From an uncultured Prevotellaceae bacterium (GTDB lineage: Bacteria > Bacteroidota > Bacteroidia > Bacteroidales > Bacteroidaceae), in NCBI GenBank assembly GCA_946185225.1, contig CAMHIM010000004.1, positions 1-45,256 of the forward strand: a stretch of 45,256 bases of DNA, written 5' to 3'. Each line of letters begins with the position of its first letter. Within the stretch, counting starts at the first letter, position 1. Shown in pieces: positions 16,714-26,245 of the stretch. Position numbers and translations under genes: made by a program. Under the pieces are notes generated by a model. The model saw nothing but the letters and a program-made list of their open reading frames with translations, was not told the DNA's origin and did not search any database.

Positions 16714-18273
16714 TTACAGCGACAGCTCACAACCCACGCCCAGCACGCGGTTGGTGCGGGTGAAGGTGTCGCTGACACCCTCCGTCGGGTAGTCCTTGCG
16801 CTCGTAGTTGCCGTAGTTGGTCTGGAAGTAGCCGGCCTTCACCGTCACGACGTTGCTGAGCTTGTAGTTGAAGCCCATGCCCAGGCTGTAGCTGTTGACG
16901 ACGAACGAAATGTCGTTCATGTACTCGTCGCTCAGTCCGTAGCGGGTCAGCTGTGCGCCTCCCGAGACGGTCAGCCGGTCGGTGACGTCCCACTCGGCAC
17001 CGAGCAGCAGCTCGTACGAGTTGTGCTTCAGCTTCTCCTGGGCGTTGTCGTACCAGTTGACGTCCTTGTCGAAGTAGTAGTGCCATCCGGCGTTCACACG
17101 GACGCCGTTGACGGGCTCCCACTGGGCACCCACGGTGAGCATGGCGGGAGCGTCCTCGTTGACCTCCTCGCTGTCCTTGAACTTGTTGACGGCGGCTATC
17201 TCGCTGGCCTTGAACACCGTCGACTCGTTCTTCATGCGTATCTGGGTCTTGAACTCATACTTGGTGGCGAAGTTGAAGCGCCCCCAGCGGTAGTCGACAC
17301 CCACAATCGGTGCAATGCCCACGCTCGACTGGTTACAGAGCAAGTTGACACCCTCGGAGTACTTGGACAGGCTGTTCAGTGAGCCGTTCTGCTGGGAGGC
17401 TGACAAGCCCTCGATGCTCTGCTTGAGTAGCGCCTCGTCCGCGGTCAGCTCCATGCCGGCAGCCTCCTTCATGGCCAGCTGGGTATAGACCTGCGTGGCA
17501 ACGGGAGCCATCTCGCTCACCTGCTGGCTGAGGTGTGGCAGGAAGGTGCCGAAGTCAATGTCGCCATTCTCCGTGCGCACCTGAATGTTGCTGATGCGCG
17601 CCTTGTAGGTGGCTGTGCCGTAGAGCAGCCGCAGACCGCCGTAGATGGACAGGTTCTTGTTAATCTTGTAGGCAGTGCCCAGCTGCACGCCGAAGTAGTA
17701 CTGGCGTCCCTGCATGTAGCCGTTCATGTCGTAGCCCGTCACGCGGTTGTCAGTGATATTGGCTCCCGTAACGCCGTTCAGGGCCCTTGCCAGACGGTCC
17801 AGCCCCATGAAGCTGCCGGCAATCTCGCCCACCTTGCTCTCGAACGAGCCCAGGCCGTCGGCAAACTCACAACTGCCGCCGCCAGCAGGCACCGAGAGGT
17901 TAGCCTGCCAGCTCCAGTTGCCCTTGTTATAGGCTGCCTGCAGCGAGGGGATGAACGGAGCGTCAGCCACACCCTGGAACTCCTTCGTCGTGGAACCGCC
18001 GTTCTTCTTGCCCAGGGCAAAGACGGGATTCGTAGAGTTAATAGTACGCGTCTGGTGAGCGTACTGCCAGTTGAAGCCGATGTGTACACCTTCAGGAAGG
18101 AAGGCCACGCCGGCCGGGTTCGAGTAGACGCCGTCGAGCCCGATGGCTGCATCGCGCGCTGGGTTGCGGAGAAAATCTATACTCTGGTTCGTGTTGGTTA
18201 AGATTCCGCCGGCATGGGCGGTCATGGTTGTCATCAGCATCACGCCGAGGCAAGTCTTGTTCAAAAAATTCAT
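16714..18273 (-). CDS. FadL/OmpP1/TodX family outer-membrane transporter (copy 2)
   Basis: A 519-residue outer-membrane protein with a signal peptide (cleavage near AHAGG) and the same opening as copy 1: GGILTNTNQSIDFLRNPARD, then VYSNPAGVAFLPEG. It is about 80 residues longer than copy 1, much of it in a central region (about 230-300) rich in Ala, Glu and Gln that probably forms an extracellular loop. The two genes are tandem paralogues on the same strand, each with its own TACCTTTGCA promoter and a hairpin between them, so they are likely separate transcripts. Ligand unknown; a hydrophobic substrate is inferred from the family. Confidence 0.85.
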   Translation of the reverse strand: MNFLNKTCLGVMLMTTMTAHAGGILTNTNQSIDFLRNPARDAAIGLDGVYSNPAGVAFLPEGVHIGFNWQYAHQTRTINSTNPVFALGKKNGGSTTKEFQGVADAPFIPSLQAAYNKGNWSWQANLSVPAGGGSCEFADGLGSFESKVGEIAGSFMGLDRLARALNGVTGANITDNRVTGYDMNGYMQGRQYYFGVQLGTAYKINKNLSIYGGLRLLYGTATYKARISNIQVRTENGDIDFGTFLPHLSQQVSEMAPVATQVYTQLAMKEAAGMELTADEALLKQSIEGLSASQQNGSLNSLSKYSEGVNLLCNQSSVGIAPIVGVDYRWGRFNFATKYEFKTQIRMKNESTVFKASEIAAVNKFKDSEEVNEDAPAMLTVGAQWEPVNGVRVNAGWHYYFDKDVNWYDNAQEKLKHNSYELLLGAEWDVTDRLTVSGGAQLTRYGLSDEYMNDISFVVNSYSLGMGFNYKLSNVVTVKAGYFQTNYGNYERKDYPTEGVSDTFTRTNRVLGVGCELSL

Positions 18274-18302
18274 ATCCTTTATACAACTTGGTTGAAATTG
18301 GC

Positions 18303-18312
18303 TGCAAAGGTA
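18303..18312 (-). promoter_or_regulatory. -7 element for FadL copy 2
   Basis: The minus strand reads TACCTTTGCA (TAnnTTTG), about 30 bp upstream of the ATG at 18273. It sits in the same local context (TTTGCAGCC) as the promoters at 5996 and 16500. Confidence 0.65.
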
Positions 18313-18366
18313 TGTTGATTGGCCGAAAAGTCATTGTTAAGGCACACAAAGTTAACGAATATTAAC

Positions 18367-18426
18367 GGAAACTGCACACTTTTCGGCACAAATGTGCAAT
18401 TTTGTGCAAAAAAGTGTGCAGTTTCC
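18367..18426 (-). terminator. long nested hairpin downstream of the 7TM-HD gene
   Basis: Perfect 17-bp arms at 18367-18383 and 18410-18426 (GGAAACTGCACACTTTT and its complement) enclose a second inverted repeat, GCACAAA/TTTGTGC. The structure begins 8 nt after the 7TM-HD stop codon on the minus strand. It is the probable terminator of that gene, although there is no long U-tract after the stem. Confidence 0.6.
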
Positions 18427-18434
18427 CGCTCGGA

Positions 18435-20486
18435 TTATTGTTTCAGTTCCGGATAGCTGAGGCGGGTGTGATGGATGGTCTTCAGCTTCTCGATGAGCAC
18501 CGTCTTGGCGTACTGGATGTCACGGAAGGTGATGGGGCACTCCCTGAAGTAGCCGTCGGCCACCTGTGAGTCAATGAGGCGGTTGACCAGTTCCTTGATG
18601 GACTTCTCGCTGTAGTCGGCCAGCGACCGGGAGGCCGCCTCCACGGTGTCGGCCATCATGAGCACGGCCTGCTCCTTGGTGAACGGGTTCGGACCGGGGT
18701 AGGTGAAAAGCAGCTCGTCGACAGGCTCGTCAGGATGCTCGTTCTTGTACTTGACGTAGAAGTACTTTGTCTTGCCCTGGCCGTGGTGAGTCTGGATGAA
18801 CTCCTTGATGACCTGCGGCAGACCGTACTTGTCGGCCAGCTTTACGCCTTCAGTCACGTGGCTGATAATCATGGACGCACTCTCGATGCAGGTCAGCGTC
18901 TCGTGGGGGTTGAAGCCTGACTGGTTCTCGGTGAAGTAGATGGGGTTCTGCGTCTTGCCGATGTCATGGTAGAGTGCCCCGGTGCGTACCAGCTGCGCAT
19001 TGCCGCCAATCTTGCGGGCAATCTCCGCCGCCAGGTTGCCTACCTGGATGGAGTGCTGGAACGTGCCGGGAGCCACCTCGCTCATGAGGCGAAGCAGTTT
19101 CTTGTTCATGTCGCTCAACTCGATGAGGGTAATGTCAGAGGTGAAGCCGAAGAGCTTCTCGATGATGTACAGCAGGGGGTAGGTGCAGAAGAGCAGGATG
19201 CCGTTGACCAGCAGGAAGTTGTACTCGCTGCTGTCAATGGCGTTCAGCTGGCTGCTGTTCATCCAGTCGAGTGCGAGGTTGGTGGCCATGCTGGCAGCGG
19301 TGACGGCGGCCGCCGTCCAGAACAGCTGGGAACGGCTGCTCAGTTCGCGCAGACTGTAGATGGCAGTCATGCCCGCTACCATCTCGACGACAATGAATTC
19401 GAAGGGACGCTGCAGCAGGGCGGCGCACAGCAGCACCAGCACGGTGTGGGTGACAAAGGCTGTGCGGGAGTCCATGAAGATGCGGATGATGATGGGGACG
19501 ACGGCAAAGGGCACGATGAAGATGTGAAGAATGGTGTGCCCCACCATCAGCGCTGCCAGTACGGCAAAGATGACGATAAGCGTGTAGGGCATCATCATGC
19601 TGCGCGTCTTGTCAAAGTAGTCGTCCCTGAACAGCAGAAGGTACAGGGTGAAGCACACCATGAGTATCAGCACGAAGGCACTCTCGCCCAGGATGGTGGC
19701 GCTCAGCTGGCGGTTGTCATGGTGACGGCGGTCCAGCTCCCGGAAGAGCGAGGTCAGTATGTTCTTTGTCTGCTCGTCGACGATGTCGCCGCGGTCGATA
19801 ATCTTCTGGCCCCGCTGGACGACCCCGCTGGCCAGCGGAATGCTGTTCGTGAGGTCAGCCTTGCTGGCCTCGCTGCGCTGCTTGTCGAAAATGAGGTTCG
19901 GCACGATGTAGCTGTTCAGGTTGCACTGCCTCAGCTGCTCCTGGTGGCTCTTGAGGACAGGGTCTTCCAGCAGCTGCTCATAGGCGATGACAGGCGAACA
20001 GACCTTGGTGATGACGGTGCTGACGGCCGTCTTCCCGTTGACGATGCGGATGGTGCACAGCGTGTCCTTGCTCAGTTCGCTGAACTCCGTCGAGTTCATG
20101 ATGCCTTGCAGGTACAGGCGGTGGAGCCGGTTGGCAATGATGCTGATGTAGTCCTTCGAGAGGCCGGGGATGCCTTCCTTGAAGTCGTTGGCAAACTTCC
20201 TGACCTGCTGGCCGCCCACTTCCTTCTGGTAGCTGTAGTAAGGCTCGTATTCCTTCAGCGCGCTGTCACGCTCGGCTTTGATAGTCGCCTCGCTTTTATA
20301 GACGGGGAAGTCGAAGGGTGCCGTCAGCGTGCCGTAGTGCCAGGGGCGTCCTTGCTCTATCTTCTGGTAGTGGTTACCCTCGCGCGGCAGCGACCAGACG
20401 ATGATGGCCGTTGTGCCAAGTACGAGTATCAGTAGTGTCAGCACGTCGCGCAATGCGATGCTGATTTTCGATTTTCTGTCTCTCAT
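18435..20486 (-). CDS. 7TM-HD family phosphodiesterase (PgpH/YqfF type)
   Basis: A 683-residue membrane protein: one N-terminal helix (about residues 15-33), an extracytoplasmic 7TMR-HDED-type domain (about 50-260), seven clustered membrane helices (about 265-460), and a cytoplasmic HD domain with FQHSIQVGNLAAEIA, ALYHDIGKTQNP (the metal-binding HD pair) and later TVEAASRSL. In Listeria, PgpH hydrolyses c-di-AMP; the same activity is likely here but is inferred from the family. It stands alone between its own promoter and a large hairpin, divergent from gltX. The usual name is HDIG domain-containing metalloprotein. Confidence 0.9.
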   Translation of the reverse strand: MRDRKSKISIALRDVLTLLILVLGTTAIIVWSLPREGNHYQKIEQGRPWHYGTLTAPFDFPVYKSEATIKAERDSALKEYEPYYSYQKEVGGQQVRKFANDFKEGIPGLSKDYISIIANRLHRLYLQGIMNSTEFSELSKDTLCTIRIVNGKTAVSTVITKVCSPVIAYEQLLEDPVLKSHQEQLRQCNLNSYIVPNLIFDKQRSEASKADLTNSIPLASGVVQRGQKIIDRGDIVDEQTKNILTSLFRELDRRHHDNRQLSATILGESAFVLILMVCFTLYLLLFRDDYFDKTRSMMMPYTLIVIFAVLAALMVGHTILHIFIVPFAVVPIIIRIFMDSRTAFVTHTVLVLLCAALLQRPFEFIVVEMVAGMTAIYSLRELSSRSQLFWTAAAVTAASMATNLALDWMNSSQLNAIDSSEYNFLLVNGILLFCTYPLLYIIEKLFGFTSDITLIELSDMNKKLLRLMSEVAPGTFQHSIQVGNLAAEIARKIGGNAQLVRTGALYHDIGKTQNPIYFTENQSGFNPHETLTCIESASMIISHVTEGVKLADKYGLPQVIKEFIQTHHGQGKTKYFYVKYKNEHPDEPVDELLFTYPGPNPFTKEQAVLMMADTVEAASRSLADYSEKSIKELVNRLIDSQVADGYFRECPITFRDIQYAKTVLIEKLKTIHHTRLSYPELKQ

Positions 20487-20515
20487 TGCTGTGTGTCGAA
20501 TATCATGATTGGTAG

Positions 20516-20548
20516 TGCAAATGTAATCAATAAGTTTAAGTTGAACAA
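20516..20548 (-). promoter_or_regulatory. promoter of the 7TM-HD gene
   Basis: On the minus strand, TTG (20546-20548) is followed after exactly 20 bp by TACATTTGCA (20516-20525). This fits both Bacteroidetes promoter elements. The -7 element ends 29 bp upstream of the ATG at 20486. Confidence 0.75.
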
Positions 20549-20630
20549 ATTATAAGGCGGAAAAGACGGTTTTTTACACCTTTCTTAATAAAAAGCACGC
20601 AAGAACCTGCGTACTCTGACAGAAAAGTTG

Positions 20631-20640
20631 TACCTTTGCA
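20631..20640 (+). promoter_or_regulatory. -7 element for gltX and the LPS gene run
   Basis: The plus strand reads TACCTTTGCA (TAnnTTTG), 19 bp upstream of the gltX ATG. No clear -33 element is seen. Since gaps in the next 12.5 kb are at most 12 bp, this may be the main promoter of the whole LPS run. Confidence 0.7.
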
Positions 20641-20659
20641 CACAAAAACATAAAGTATC

Positions 20660-22180
20660 ATGTCAGAGAGAAAAGTCAGGGTGCGCTTCGCACCAAGTCC
20701 TACGGGACCCTTGCATATCGGCGGTGTGCGTACCGCCTTGTATAACTACCTTTTTGCCCGCCAGCACGGCGGTGACTTCGTGTTCCGTATAGAGGATACG
20801 GACACGACGCGCTTTGTTCCCGGAGCAGAGGAGTATATCATAGAGTCATTCAAGTGGCTGGGTCTGCACTTCGACGAGGGCGTCAGTTTCGGAGGTGACA
20901 AAGGACCCTACCGCCAGAGTGAGCGTCGCGACATCTACAAGAAGTATGTGCAGCAACTGGTCGACGAGGGAAAGGCCTACATCGCCTTTGACACACCGGA
21001 GGAGCTGAGTGCCAAGCGCGAGGAGATACAGAACTTCCAGTATGACGCCAAGACGCGTCAGCAGATGCGTAACTCGCTCACCATGCCGAAGGAGGAGGTG
21101 GAAGGCCTGGTGAATGGCGGTACCCAGTATGTGGTGCGCTTCAAGATTGAGCCGGGACAGGAAATCCTGGTCAACGACCTGATACGCGGCGAGGTACGTG
21201 TGAAGAGCGACATCCTGGACGACAAGGTGCTCTATAAGAGTGCCGACGAGCTGCCCACCTATCACCTGGCCAATATCGTCGACGACCATCTCATGGAGAT
21301 TACCCATGTCATCCGCGGTGAGGAGTGGTTGCCGTCGGCTCCTCTGCACGTGTTGCTGTACCGTGCCTTCGGGTGGGAAGACACAATGCCTCGCTTTGCC
21401 CACCTGCCGCTGCTGCTGAAACCCGACGGAAAGGGAAAACTGTCAAAGCGCGACGGCGACCGCCTGGGATTCCCCGTGTTCCCTCTGGCCTGGCGTGACC
21501 AGCAGACGGGAGAGGTGACGGCTCGTGGCTACCGTGAGGACGGCTACTTCCCCGAGGCCGTCATCAACTTTCTCGCTCTGCTCGGCTGGAACCCCGGTAC
21601 GGAGCAGGAGATGTTTACGCTGGAGGAGCTGGTAGAGCAGTTCGACATCTCAAAATGCTCGAAGGCCGGTGCGAAGTTTGCCTACGAGAAAGGCATCTGG
21701 TTTAATCATGAGTATATCCTGAAGAAGTCGAACGAGGAAATTACCGACCTCTTTGAGCCGATAGTCCGTGAACACGGCGTTACCGAGCCGAAGGAGCGCA
21801 TCCTGCAGGTGGTCAGCATGATGAAGGACCGCGTGTCGTTCGTCAAGGAACTGTGGCCCCTGTGCTCGTTCTTCTTCGAGGCTCCTGCGGCATACGACGA
21901 GAAAACGGCGAAGAAACGCTGGAAAGAAGACTCGGCCAGCCAGCTGACGGAACTGATGGAAGTGCTGGAAGCTATTGAGGACTTCTCGCTGGAAAATCAG
22001 GAGAAGATTGTCCACCAGTGGATAGAACAGAAAGGGTATAAGCTTGGCAATATCATGAACGCCTGGCGACTGACGCTTGTCGGCGAGGGCAAGGGCCCCG
22101 GCATGTTCGACATATCGGCCTTCCTCGGCAAGGAGGAGACGCTTGCCCGCATGAAGAAAGCCATCGAAATCCTCGGATAA
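20660..22180 (+). CDS. gltX: glutamate--tRNA ligase
   Basis: A 506-residue class I aminoacyl-tRNA synthetase that charges tRNA-Glu. The N-terminal Rossmann fold carries the HIGH-type motif PLHIGG (17-22) within [19 protein letters not shown], and the KMSKS-type motif KLSKRDGD lies near residue 260. The C-terminal half is the helical anticodon-binding region. Length matches bacterial GltX. It is the first gene of a tightly spaced run that continues into LPS genes, with waaA only 12 bp downstream. Confidence 0.97.
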   Translation: MSERKVRVRFAPSPTGPLHIGGVRTALYNYLFARQHGGDFVFRIEDTDTTRFVPGAEEYIIESFKWLGLHFDEGVSFGGDKGPYRQSERRDIYKKYVQQLVDEGKAYIAFDTPEELSAKREEIQNFQYDAKTRQQMRNSLTMPKEEVEGLVNGGTQYVVRFKIEPGQEILVNDLIRGEVRVKSDILDDKVLYKSADELPTYHLANIVDDHLMEITHVIRGEEWLPSAPLHVLLYRAFGWEDTMPRFAHLPLLLKPDGKGKLSKRDGDRLGFPVFPLAWRDQQTGEVTARGYREDGYFPEAVINFLALLGWNPGTEQEMFTLEELVEQFDISKCSKAGAKFAYEKGIWFNHEYILKKSNEEITDLFEPIVREHGVTEPKERILQVVSMMKDRVSFVKELWPLCSFFFEAPAAYDEKTAKKRWKEDSASQLTELMEVLEAIEDFSLENQEKIVHQWIEQKGYKLGNIMNAWRLTLVGEGKGPGMFDISAFLGKEETLARMKKAIEILG

Positions 22181-22192
22181 CCCCCAGCCGCA

Positions 22193-23461
22193 ATGATGCG
22201 CTACGTGTACAGCATAGTCATGAAGTGCTTCCAGTGGCTGCTGCCCCTGTTGGCACTGACGACACGGAAGGAGAGCAAACTGCATCGCTTTGCCGTGGGA
22301 CACCGCCATGCGCTGGCCACCATCGAGGCGGCTCGCAAGGCTCATCCCGACATCAGCGTCTGCTGGGTACATGCGGCATCGCTGGGTGAGTATAATGTCG
22401 TGCGTCCGCTGATAGAACGGCTGAAGCAGCGCACGGGCTGTGTCATCGTGATGACCTTCTTCTCGCCGACGGGCGTGGAGGCCCTGACAGGGCGTGAGAC
22501 GTTGCCACCCTTTATTGACGCCGTATTCTACTTACCCCTTGACACGCGCAGCAACGTGCGACGCTTCTTGGACGTCGTGCGGCCGGAAAAGGCCATCTTT
22601 GCCGTCTCGGAATACTGGGTCAACTACCTGCTGGAGCTGAAACGGCGCGGCATCCCTGCCTTCCTCATCTCCGGAGTCGTGTCGGAACGGTCGGCCTTGC
22701 TGAAATGGTATGGACGCCTGTTCTATGCCGATGCACTGAAGGCCTACCGCGCCATGATGGTGCTGGACGAGGATTCGCAGCACCGGCTGCAGGAACTGGG
22801 CGTTGAGAACGCCGTCGTGGTCAGCGACCCGCTGTTCGACGCTGCCGTCAGCGTGGCGAAGATGCCCTACTCGGACGAGACCATCGAGCGGTTCTGTAAC
22901 GGCGACAGGGTGTTTGTTGCTGGAAGCATCCACGACGACAACGACCTGAAACTGGTTTGTACACTGGCCAACCGCTACCGGAACGTGAAATTCATCTTCG
23001 TGCCGCATGAGGTGACCAGGGAACGTCTGCGGCAGATTGCCGACGGTCTCAAGGGGGCTGCTATGACCTACTCTGACTACCGGACGGCGACGTCGCCCTC
23101 CGACATCCAGGTGCTGATCATCGACTTTGTCGGGGCACTGGCACGCATCTACCGCTATGGCACGTGGGCCTATGTCGGAGGAGGATTCACCCCTTACCTG
23201 CATAGCGTCATTGAGGCAACGGCCTATGGACTGCCAGTCGCCTTCGGACCTAAGATTCACCGCAAGCCCATGCTGCGTAAGATGATGGCTCTTGGCATCG
23301 GACAGAGTGTAAAGACGGCCGATGAACTGGATGACTGGTTCATTCCCTTGAGGAAGAATACCGAACTGCTTGCCAATATCCGCCAGAAGGCAATCGCTTT
23401 CATGCAGCAGAACAGCGGAGTGGCGGAGAAGGTGGTAAACATAATCCTAAGCAAGTCATAG
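22193..23461 (+). CDS. waaA: 3-deoxy-D-manno-octulosonic acid transferase (GT30)
   Basis: A 422-residue Kdo transferase that adds Kdo from CMP-Kdo to lipid IVA on the cytoplasmic face of the inner membrane. The N-terminal hydrophobic anchor (YSIVMKCFQWLLPLLAL) is followed by the family motifs WVHAASLGEYNVVRPL, VMTFFSPTG and, in the C-terminal domain, WAYVGGGFTPYLHSVIEATAYGLP (quoted here only in part: GGGFTPYLHSVIE). These identify WaaA/KdtA clearly. It lies between gltX (12 bp) and the acyltransferase (4 bp). Whether it is mono- or bifunctional cannot be told from sequence. Confidence 0.95.
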   Translation: MMRYVYSIVMKCFQWLLPLLALTTRKESKLHRFAVGHRHALATIEAARKAHPDISVCWVHAASLGEYNVVRPLIERLKQRTGCVIVMTFFSPTGVEALTGRETLPPFIDAVFYLPLDTRSNVRRFLDVVRPEKAIFAVSEYWVNYLLELKRRGIPAFLISGVVSERSALLKWYGRLFYADALKAYRAMMVLDEDSQHRLQELGVENAVVVSDPLFDAAVSVAKMPYSDETIERFCNGDRVFVAGSIHDDNDLKLVCTLANRYRNVKFIFVPHEVTRERLRQIADGLKGAAMTYSDYRTATSPSDIQVLIIDFVGALARIYRYGTWAYVGGGFTPYLHSVIEATAYGLPVAFGPKIHRKPMLRKMMALGIGQSVKTADELDDWFIPLRKNTELLANIRQKAIAFMQQNSGVAEKVVNIILSKS

Positions 23462-23465
23462 GCCT

Positions 23466-24365
23466 ATGGAGAAGCTGACTTACCATATTGTTTACGCCCT
23501 GCTGTTCCTCCTGGCCCTGTTGCCGTTATGGGCACTTTACGTACTGAGCGACGTCATCCGATTCTTTGTATACCATGTAGGCCATTACCAGTTGGAGACG
23601 GTGCGGCGAAACCTGAGACGCTCGTTCCCGGAGAAGGACGAAGAGGAACTGCTGACGATTGAACGACAGTTTTATCACCAGTTGTGCGACAACATCGTGG
23701 AAAGTGTCAAACTGCTCCATGTCAGCGACAGAACCATGAGACGCCATGTGGACGTCCGTGGTGGAGAATTGATAGAACAGGCGGCCGACGACCACAGACC
23801 CGTATTTATGCTCCTTGGACATATGGGAAACTGGGAATGGGTACAGGAGGTGTCAAAGCGCGTCAGCCGGCCATCGGTACAGGGAGAGATATACCATCCG
23901 CTTCGTAGCCCGCTGGCAGAGAGGATTATGCGTGCTGTACGCTCCCGCTACCACACCATGCTGATACCTCAGAAGGAGGCTGTCAGGACGATTATCGGTA
24001 TGAAGCAGCAGCACGACTCCTACCTGATAGGATTTATTGCTGACCAGCGCCCGAGACGGATGAGCCTGACTCACTGGATGGACTTCCTGAACCAGGACAC
24101 TCCCTATATGGTGGGTGCCGAGGGAATAGGCCGTCGGGTGAATGCGAAGTATGTTTATCTGCATGTTGCCAAACCTCGCCGCGGGCATTACGTCATGACA
24201 TTAACAGACATGGTCCTGCCTGCCTCGGCCGATTCCTGCGGAAGGAACGAACATCCCTATACGGAACTCTACATGAGGATGCTGGAGCAGAACATCCGGG
24301 AGTATCCCGCCCAATGGCTCTGGTCGCACAAGAGGTGGAAGCACCAAAGAGAAGTTAAGAATTAA
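23466..24365 (+). CDS. lipid A acyltransferase (LpxL/HtrB family)
   Basis: A 299-residue inner-membrane protein with an N-terminal hydrophobic anchor (about residues 8-35). The catalytic HX4E motif is H119-M-G-N-W-E124 in LLGHMGNWEW, and the conserved FIADQRPRR segment follows near residue 200. These enzymes add a secondary acyl chain to lipid A, usually after Kdo, which fits its place directly after waaA. Which chain it adds (lauroyl-type, or the branched acyl groups common in Bacteroidetes) cannot be told. Confidence 0.92.
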   Translation: MEKLTYHIVYALLFLLALLPLWALYVLSDVIRFFVYHVGHYQLETVRRNLRRSFPEKDEEELLTIERQFYHQLCDNIVESVKLLHVSDRTMRRHVDVRGGELIEQAADDHRPVFMLLGHMGNWEWVQEVSKRVSRPSVQGEIYHPLRSPLAERIMRAVRSRYHTMLIPQKEAVRTIIGMKQQHDSYLIGFIADQRPRRMSLTHWMDFLNQDTPYMVGAEGIGRRVNAKYVYLHVAKPRRGHYVMTLTDMVLPASADSCGRNEHPYTELYMRMLEQNIREYPAQWLWSHKRWKHQREVKN

Positions 24366-24377
24366 ATAGTTATATAA

Positions 24378-25103
24378 ATGAACATTATCTGTGTTATTCC
24401 GGCACGCGCCGAGTCGACGCGTTTCTTTGAGAAGCCTCTGGCTCTCATTCTGGGTAAGCCCATGATACAGTGGGTCTACGAGCACTGTAAGGAAGTGCCT
24501 GAGTTTAGTGAGGTCTATGTCGCCACCGACAGCGAGAAGATACAGAGGGCAGCCGAGGCCTTCGGTGCCAAGGTCGTCATGACCCGCAGCGACCACGACA
24601 CAGCTACGGAGCGCCTGTACGAGGTGTCAACAAAGATTGAGGCTGACCTGTACGTCATGGTCAACGGCGACGAACCTCTGCTTACCCGTGAGTCTATCAT
24701 CCAGTGCATCCCGCAGAAGATTGAGGAGGAACAGCTGTATGTGTCGAACTTGATGACCGACTTTTCCAACCCCGTAGAGGTGGTGGATGCCACGAACCTG
24801 AAGATTGTCACCGACCAGCACAGCCGCTGTCTCTTCATCTCGCGCAGCCCCATTCCCTATCCCAAGGGCAACATGGACTATGTGTACCACAAGTTCGTGG
24901 GGGTGGGCGCCTTCAACCGCAAGGCCCTCGACTTCTATCACAACACCCCTCGCGGTCCCATTGAGAAGATTGAGGAGAACGACTCCTTCCGTTTCATAGA
25001 GAACAACGTACCCATCTATTACTATAACTGCCATTGCAAGTCACTCTCCGTGGACAACCGCAAGGACATTGAGGGCGTGGAGGCATATCTGAAAAGTAAG
25101 TAA
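24378..25103 (+). CDS. KdsB-like sugar-acid cytidylyltransferase (divergent)
   Basis: A 241-residue CMP-sugar synthase of the KdsB/KpsU family, which activates Kdo or a related sugar acid with CTP. The signature is altered: IPARAESTRFFEKPL replaces the usual IPARYASTR(F/L)PGKPL, so the Pro-Gly before KPL is missing. Other landmarks are present: GKPMIQWVYE, VYVATDSEKI, VMTRSDHDTATERL and MVNGDEPL. The C-terminal segment (CKSLSVDNRKDIEGVEAY) differs from the KdsB ending GTGVDTPEDLERV but keeps the VDxxxDIE-type pattern. Lying beside waaA, it may still make CMP-Kdo, or it may activate a Kdo variant. General family is certain; exact substrate is not. Confidence 0.8.
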   Translation: MNIICVIPARAESTRFFEKPLALILGKPMIQWVYEHCKEVPEFSEVYVATDSEKIQRAAEAFGAKVVMTRSDHDTATERLYEVSTKIEADLYVMVNGDEPLLTRESIIQCIPQKIEEEQLYVSNLMTDFSNPVEVVDATNLKIVTDQHSRCLFISRSPIPYPKGNMDYVYHKFVGVGAFNRKALDFYHNTPRGPIEKIEENDSFRFIENNVPIYYYNCHCKSLSVDNRKDIEGVEAYLKSK

Positions 25104-25111
25104 CTCAAGGA

Positions 25112-26242
25112 ATGAAGATAGGTTTCGATGCCAAGAAAGCTGTTAGAAACCTTACTGGTATAGGAAACTACAGCCGCCGGTGTGTCAATGCCCTGCTCAG
25201 ATACGGGGGGGACGTTGTGCCCATGCTGTATACTGCCGTTCCAGGAAAGCCGGAGGCGCTGGCTCAATTGGAAACGGGCTGTCGCGTGGTGCTTCCCTCG
25301 CCACTATGGAGAAAAGGCCTGTTGGGTGAATGGTGGCGTTGCCGTCGTGTATGCCGTGACATTCGGCGGCAGCAGCTCGACATCTATCACGGACTGAGTA
25401 ACGAACTCCCGTTTGGCATCCAAAAGACAGGATGCAAGAGCGTGGTAACTATCCACGACCTTATCTTTCTTAAACGGCCTGATACCTACGGCTTCTGGGC
25501 ACGTCACATCTTGCAATGGAAGACCCGCTATGCCTGTCGGGTTGCCGACCGTATCGTTGCCATCAGCGAAACTACAAAGCGGGACGTGATGGCACTGTAT
25601 GGCATTAGTGAGGACCGGATTGCGTTAGTGTATCAAAGCATTAGCCCTGTATTCTCGCAGGAAGTTGATGAGGCACAGCGGAAACAGGTGAGGGAGAAAT
25701 ACCATCTTCCTCCATGCTACATCCTTTGCGTGGGAACCATAGAGAAACGCAAGAACCAGTTGTGCCTGGTCCGTGCCTTAGCGGAACTGGCGGATGAGGT
25801 TCATCTGGTGTTAGTGGGACGCAGGACACCCTATCTTGACGAAGTTCTAGCCGAAGCGGCGCGGCTGCATGTGGCCGAAAGGGTTCATGTGCTTCATTCC
25901 GTGAGTAGTCAGGACCTGCCCGTTGTCTACCGATTGGCGTCGGTCTTCAGTCTGATGTCGGTCTACGAAGGCTTCGGACTGCCTGTCGCCGAGGCTCTGG
26001 CCAGCGGTATCCCTGTCGTGGCAGCCACAGGCTCTTGTCTGGAAGAGGCAGGGGGACCAGACAGTGTCTACCTGGCTCCACACGACGTACAGGGCGTGTC
26101 GGCAGCCATCCGCAGCATCCTGAGCAATCAGGACTATGCGGAAAAGATGGTCAGACAGGGCAGGGAGTATGTCAAGCGGTTCAGCGACCAGACGATGGCT
26201 GAGGGGCTGTTGGAACTGTATCGTTCACTGATTAACGCGTAG
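25112..26242 (+). CDS. glycosyltransferase family 4 (LPS glycan)
   Basis: A 376-residue GT-B retaining glycosyltransferase. The N-terminus (KIGFDAKKAVRNLTGIGNYS) is the common donor-domain opening of GT4 mannosyl-type enzymes, VVTIHDLIFLKRP follows, and the C-terminal domain begins at YILCVGTIEKRKN. The EX7E motif is E286-GFGLPVA-E294. It is cytoplasmic or membrane-associated and adds a sugar to the LPS core or outer glycan; donor and acceptor are not predictable. Gaps to neighbours are 8 bp and 3 bp. Confidence 0.9.
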   Translation: MKIGFDAKKAVRNLTGIGNYSRRCVNALLRYGGDVVPMLYTAVPGKPEALAQLETGCRVVLPSPLWRKGLLGEWWRCRRVCRDIRRQQLDIYHGLSNELPFGIQKTGCKSVVTIHDLIFLKRPDTYGFWARHILQWKTRYACRVADRIVAISETTKRDVMALYGISEDRIALVYQSISPVFSQEVDEAQRKQVREKYHLPPCYILCVGTIEKRKNQLCLVRALAELADEVHLVLVGRRTPYLDEVLAEAARLHVAERVHVLHSVSSQDLPVVYRLASVFSLMSVYEGFGLPVAEALASGIPVVAATGSCLEEAGGPDSVYLAPHDVQGVSAAIRSILSNQDYAEKMVRQGREYVKRFSDQTMAEGLLELYRSLINA

Positions 26243-26245
26243 CCC

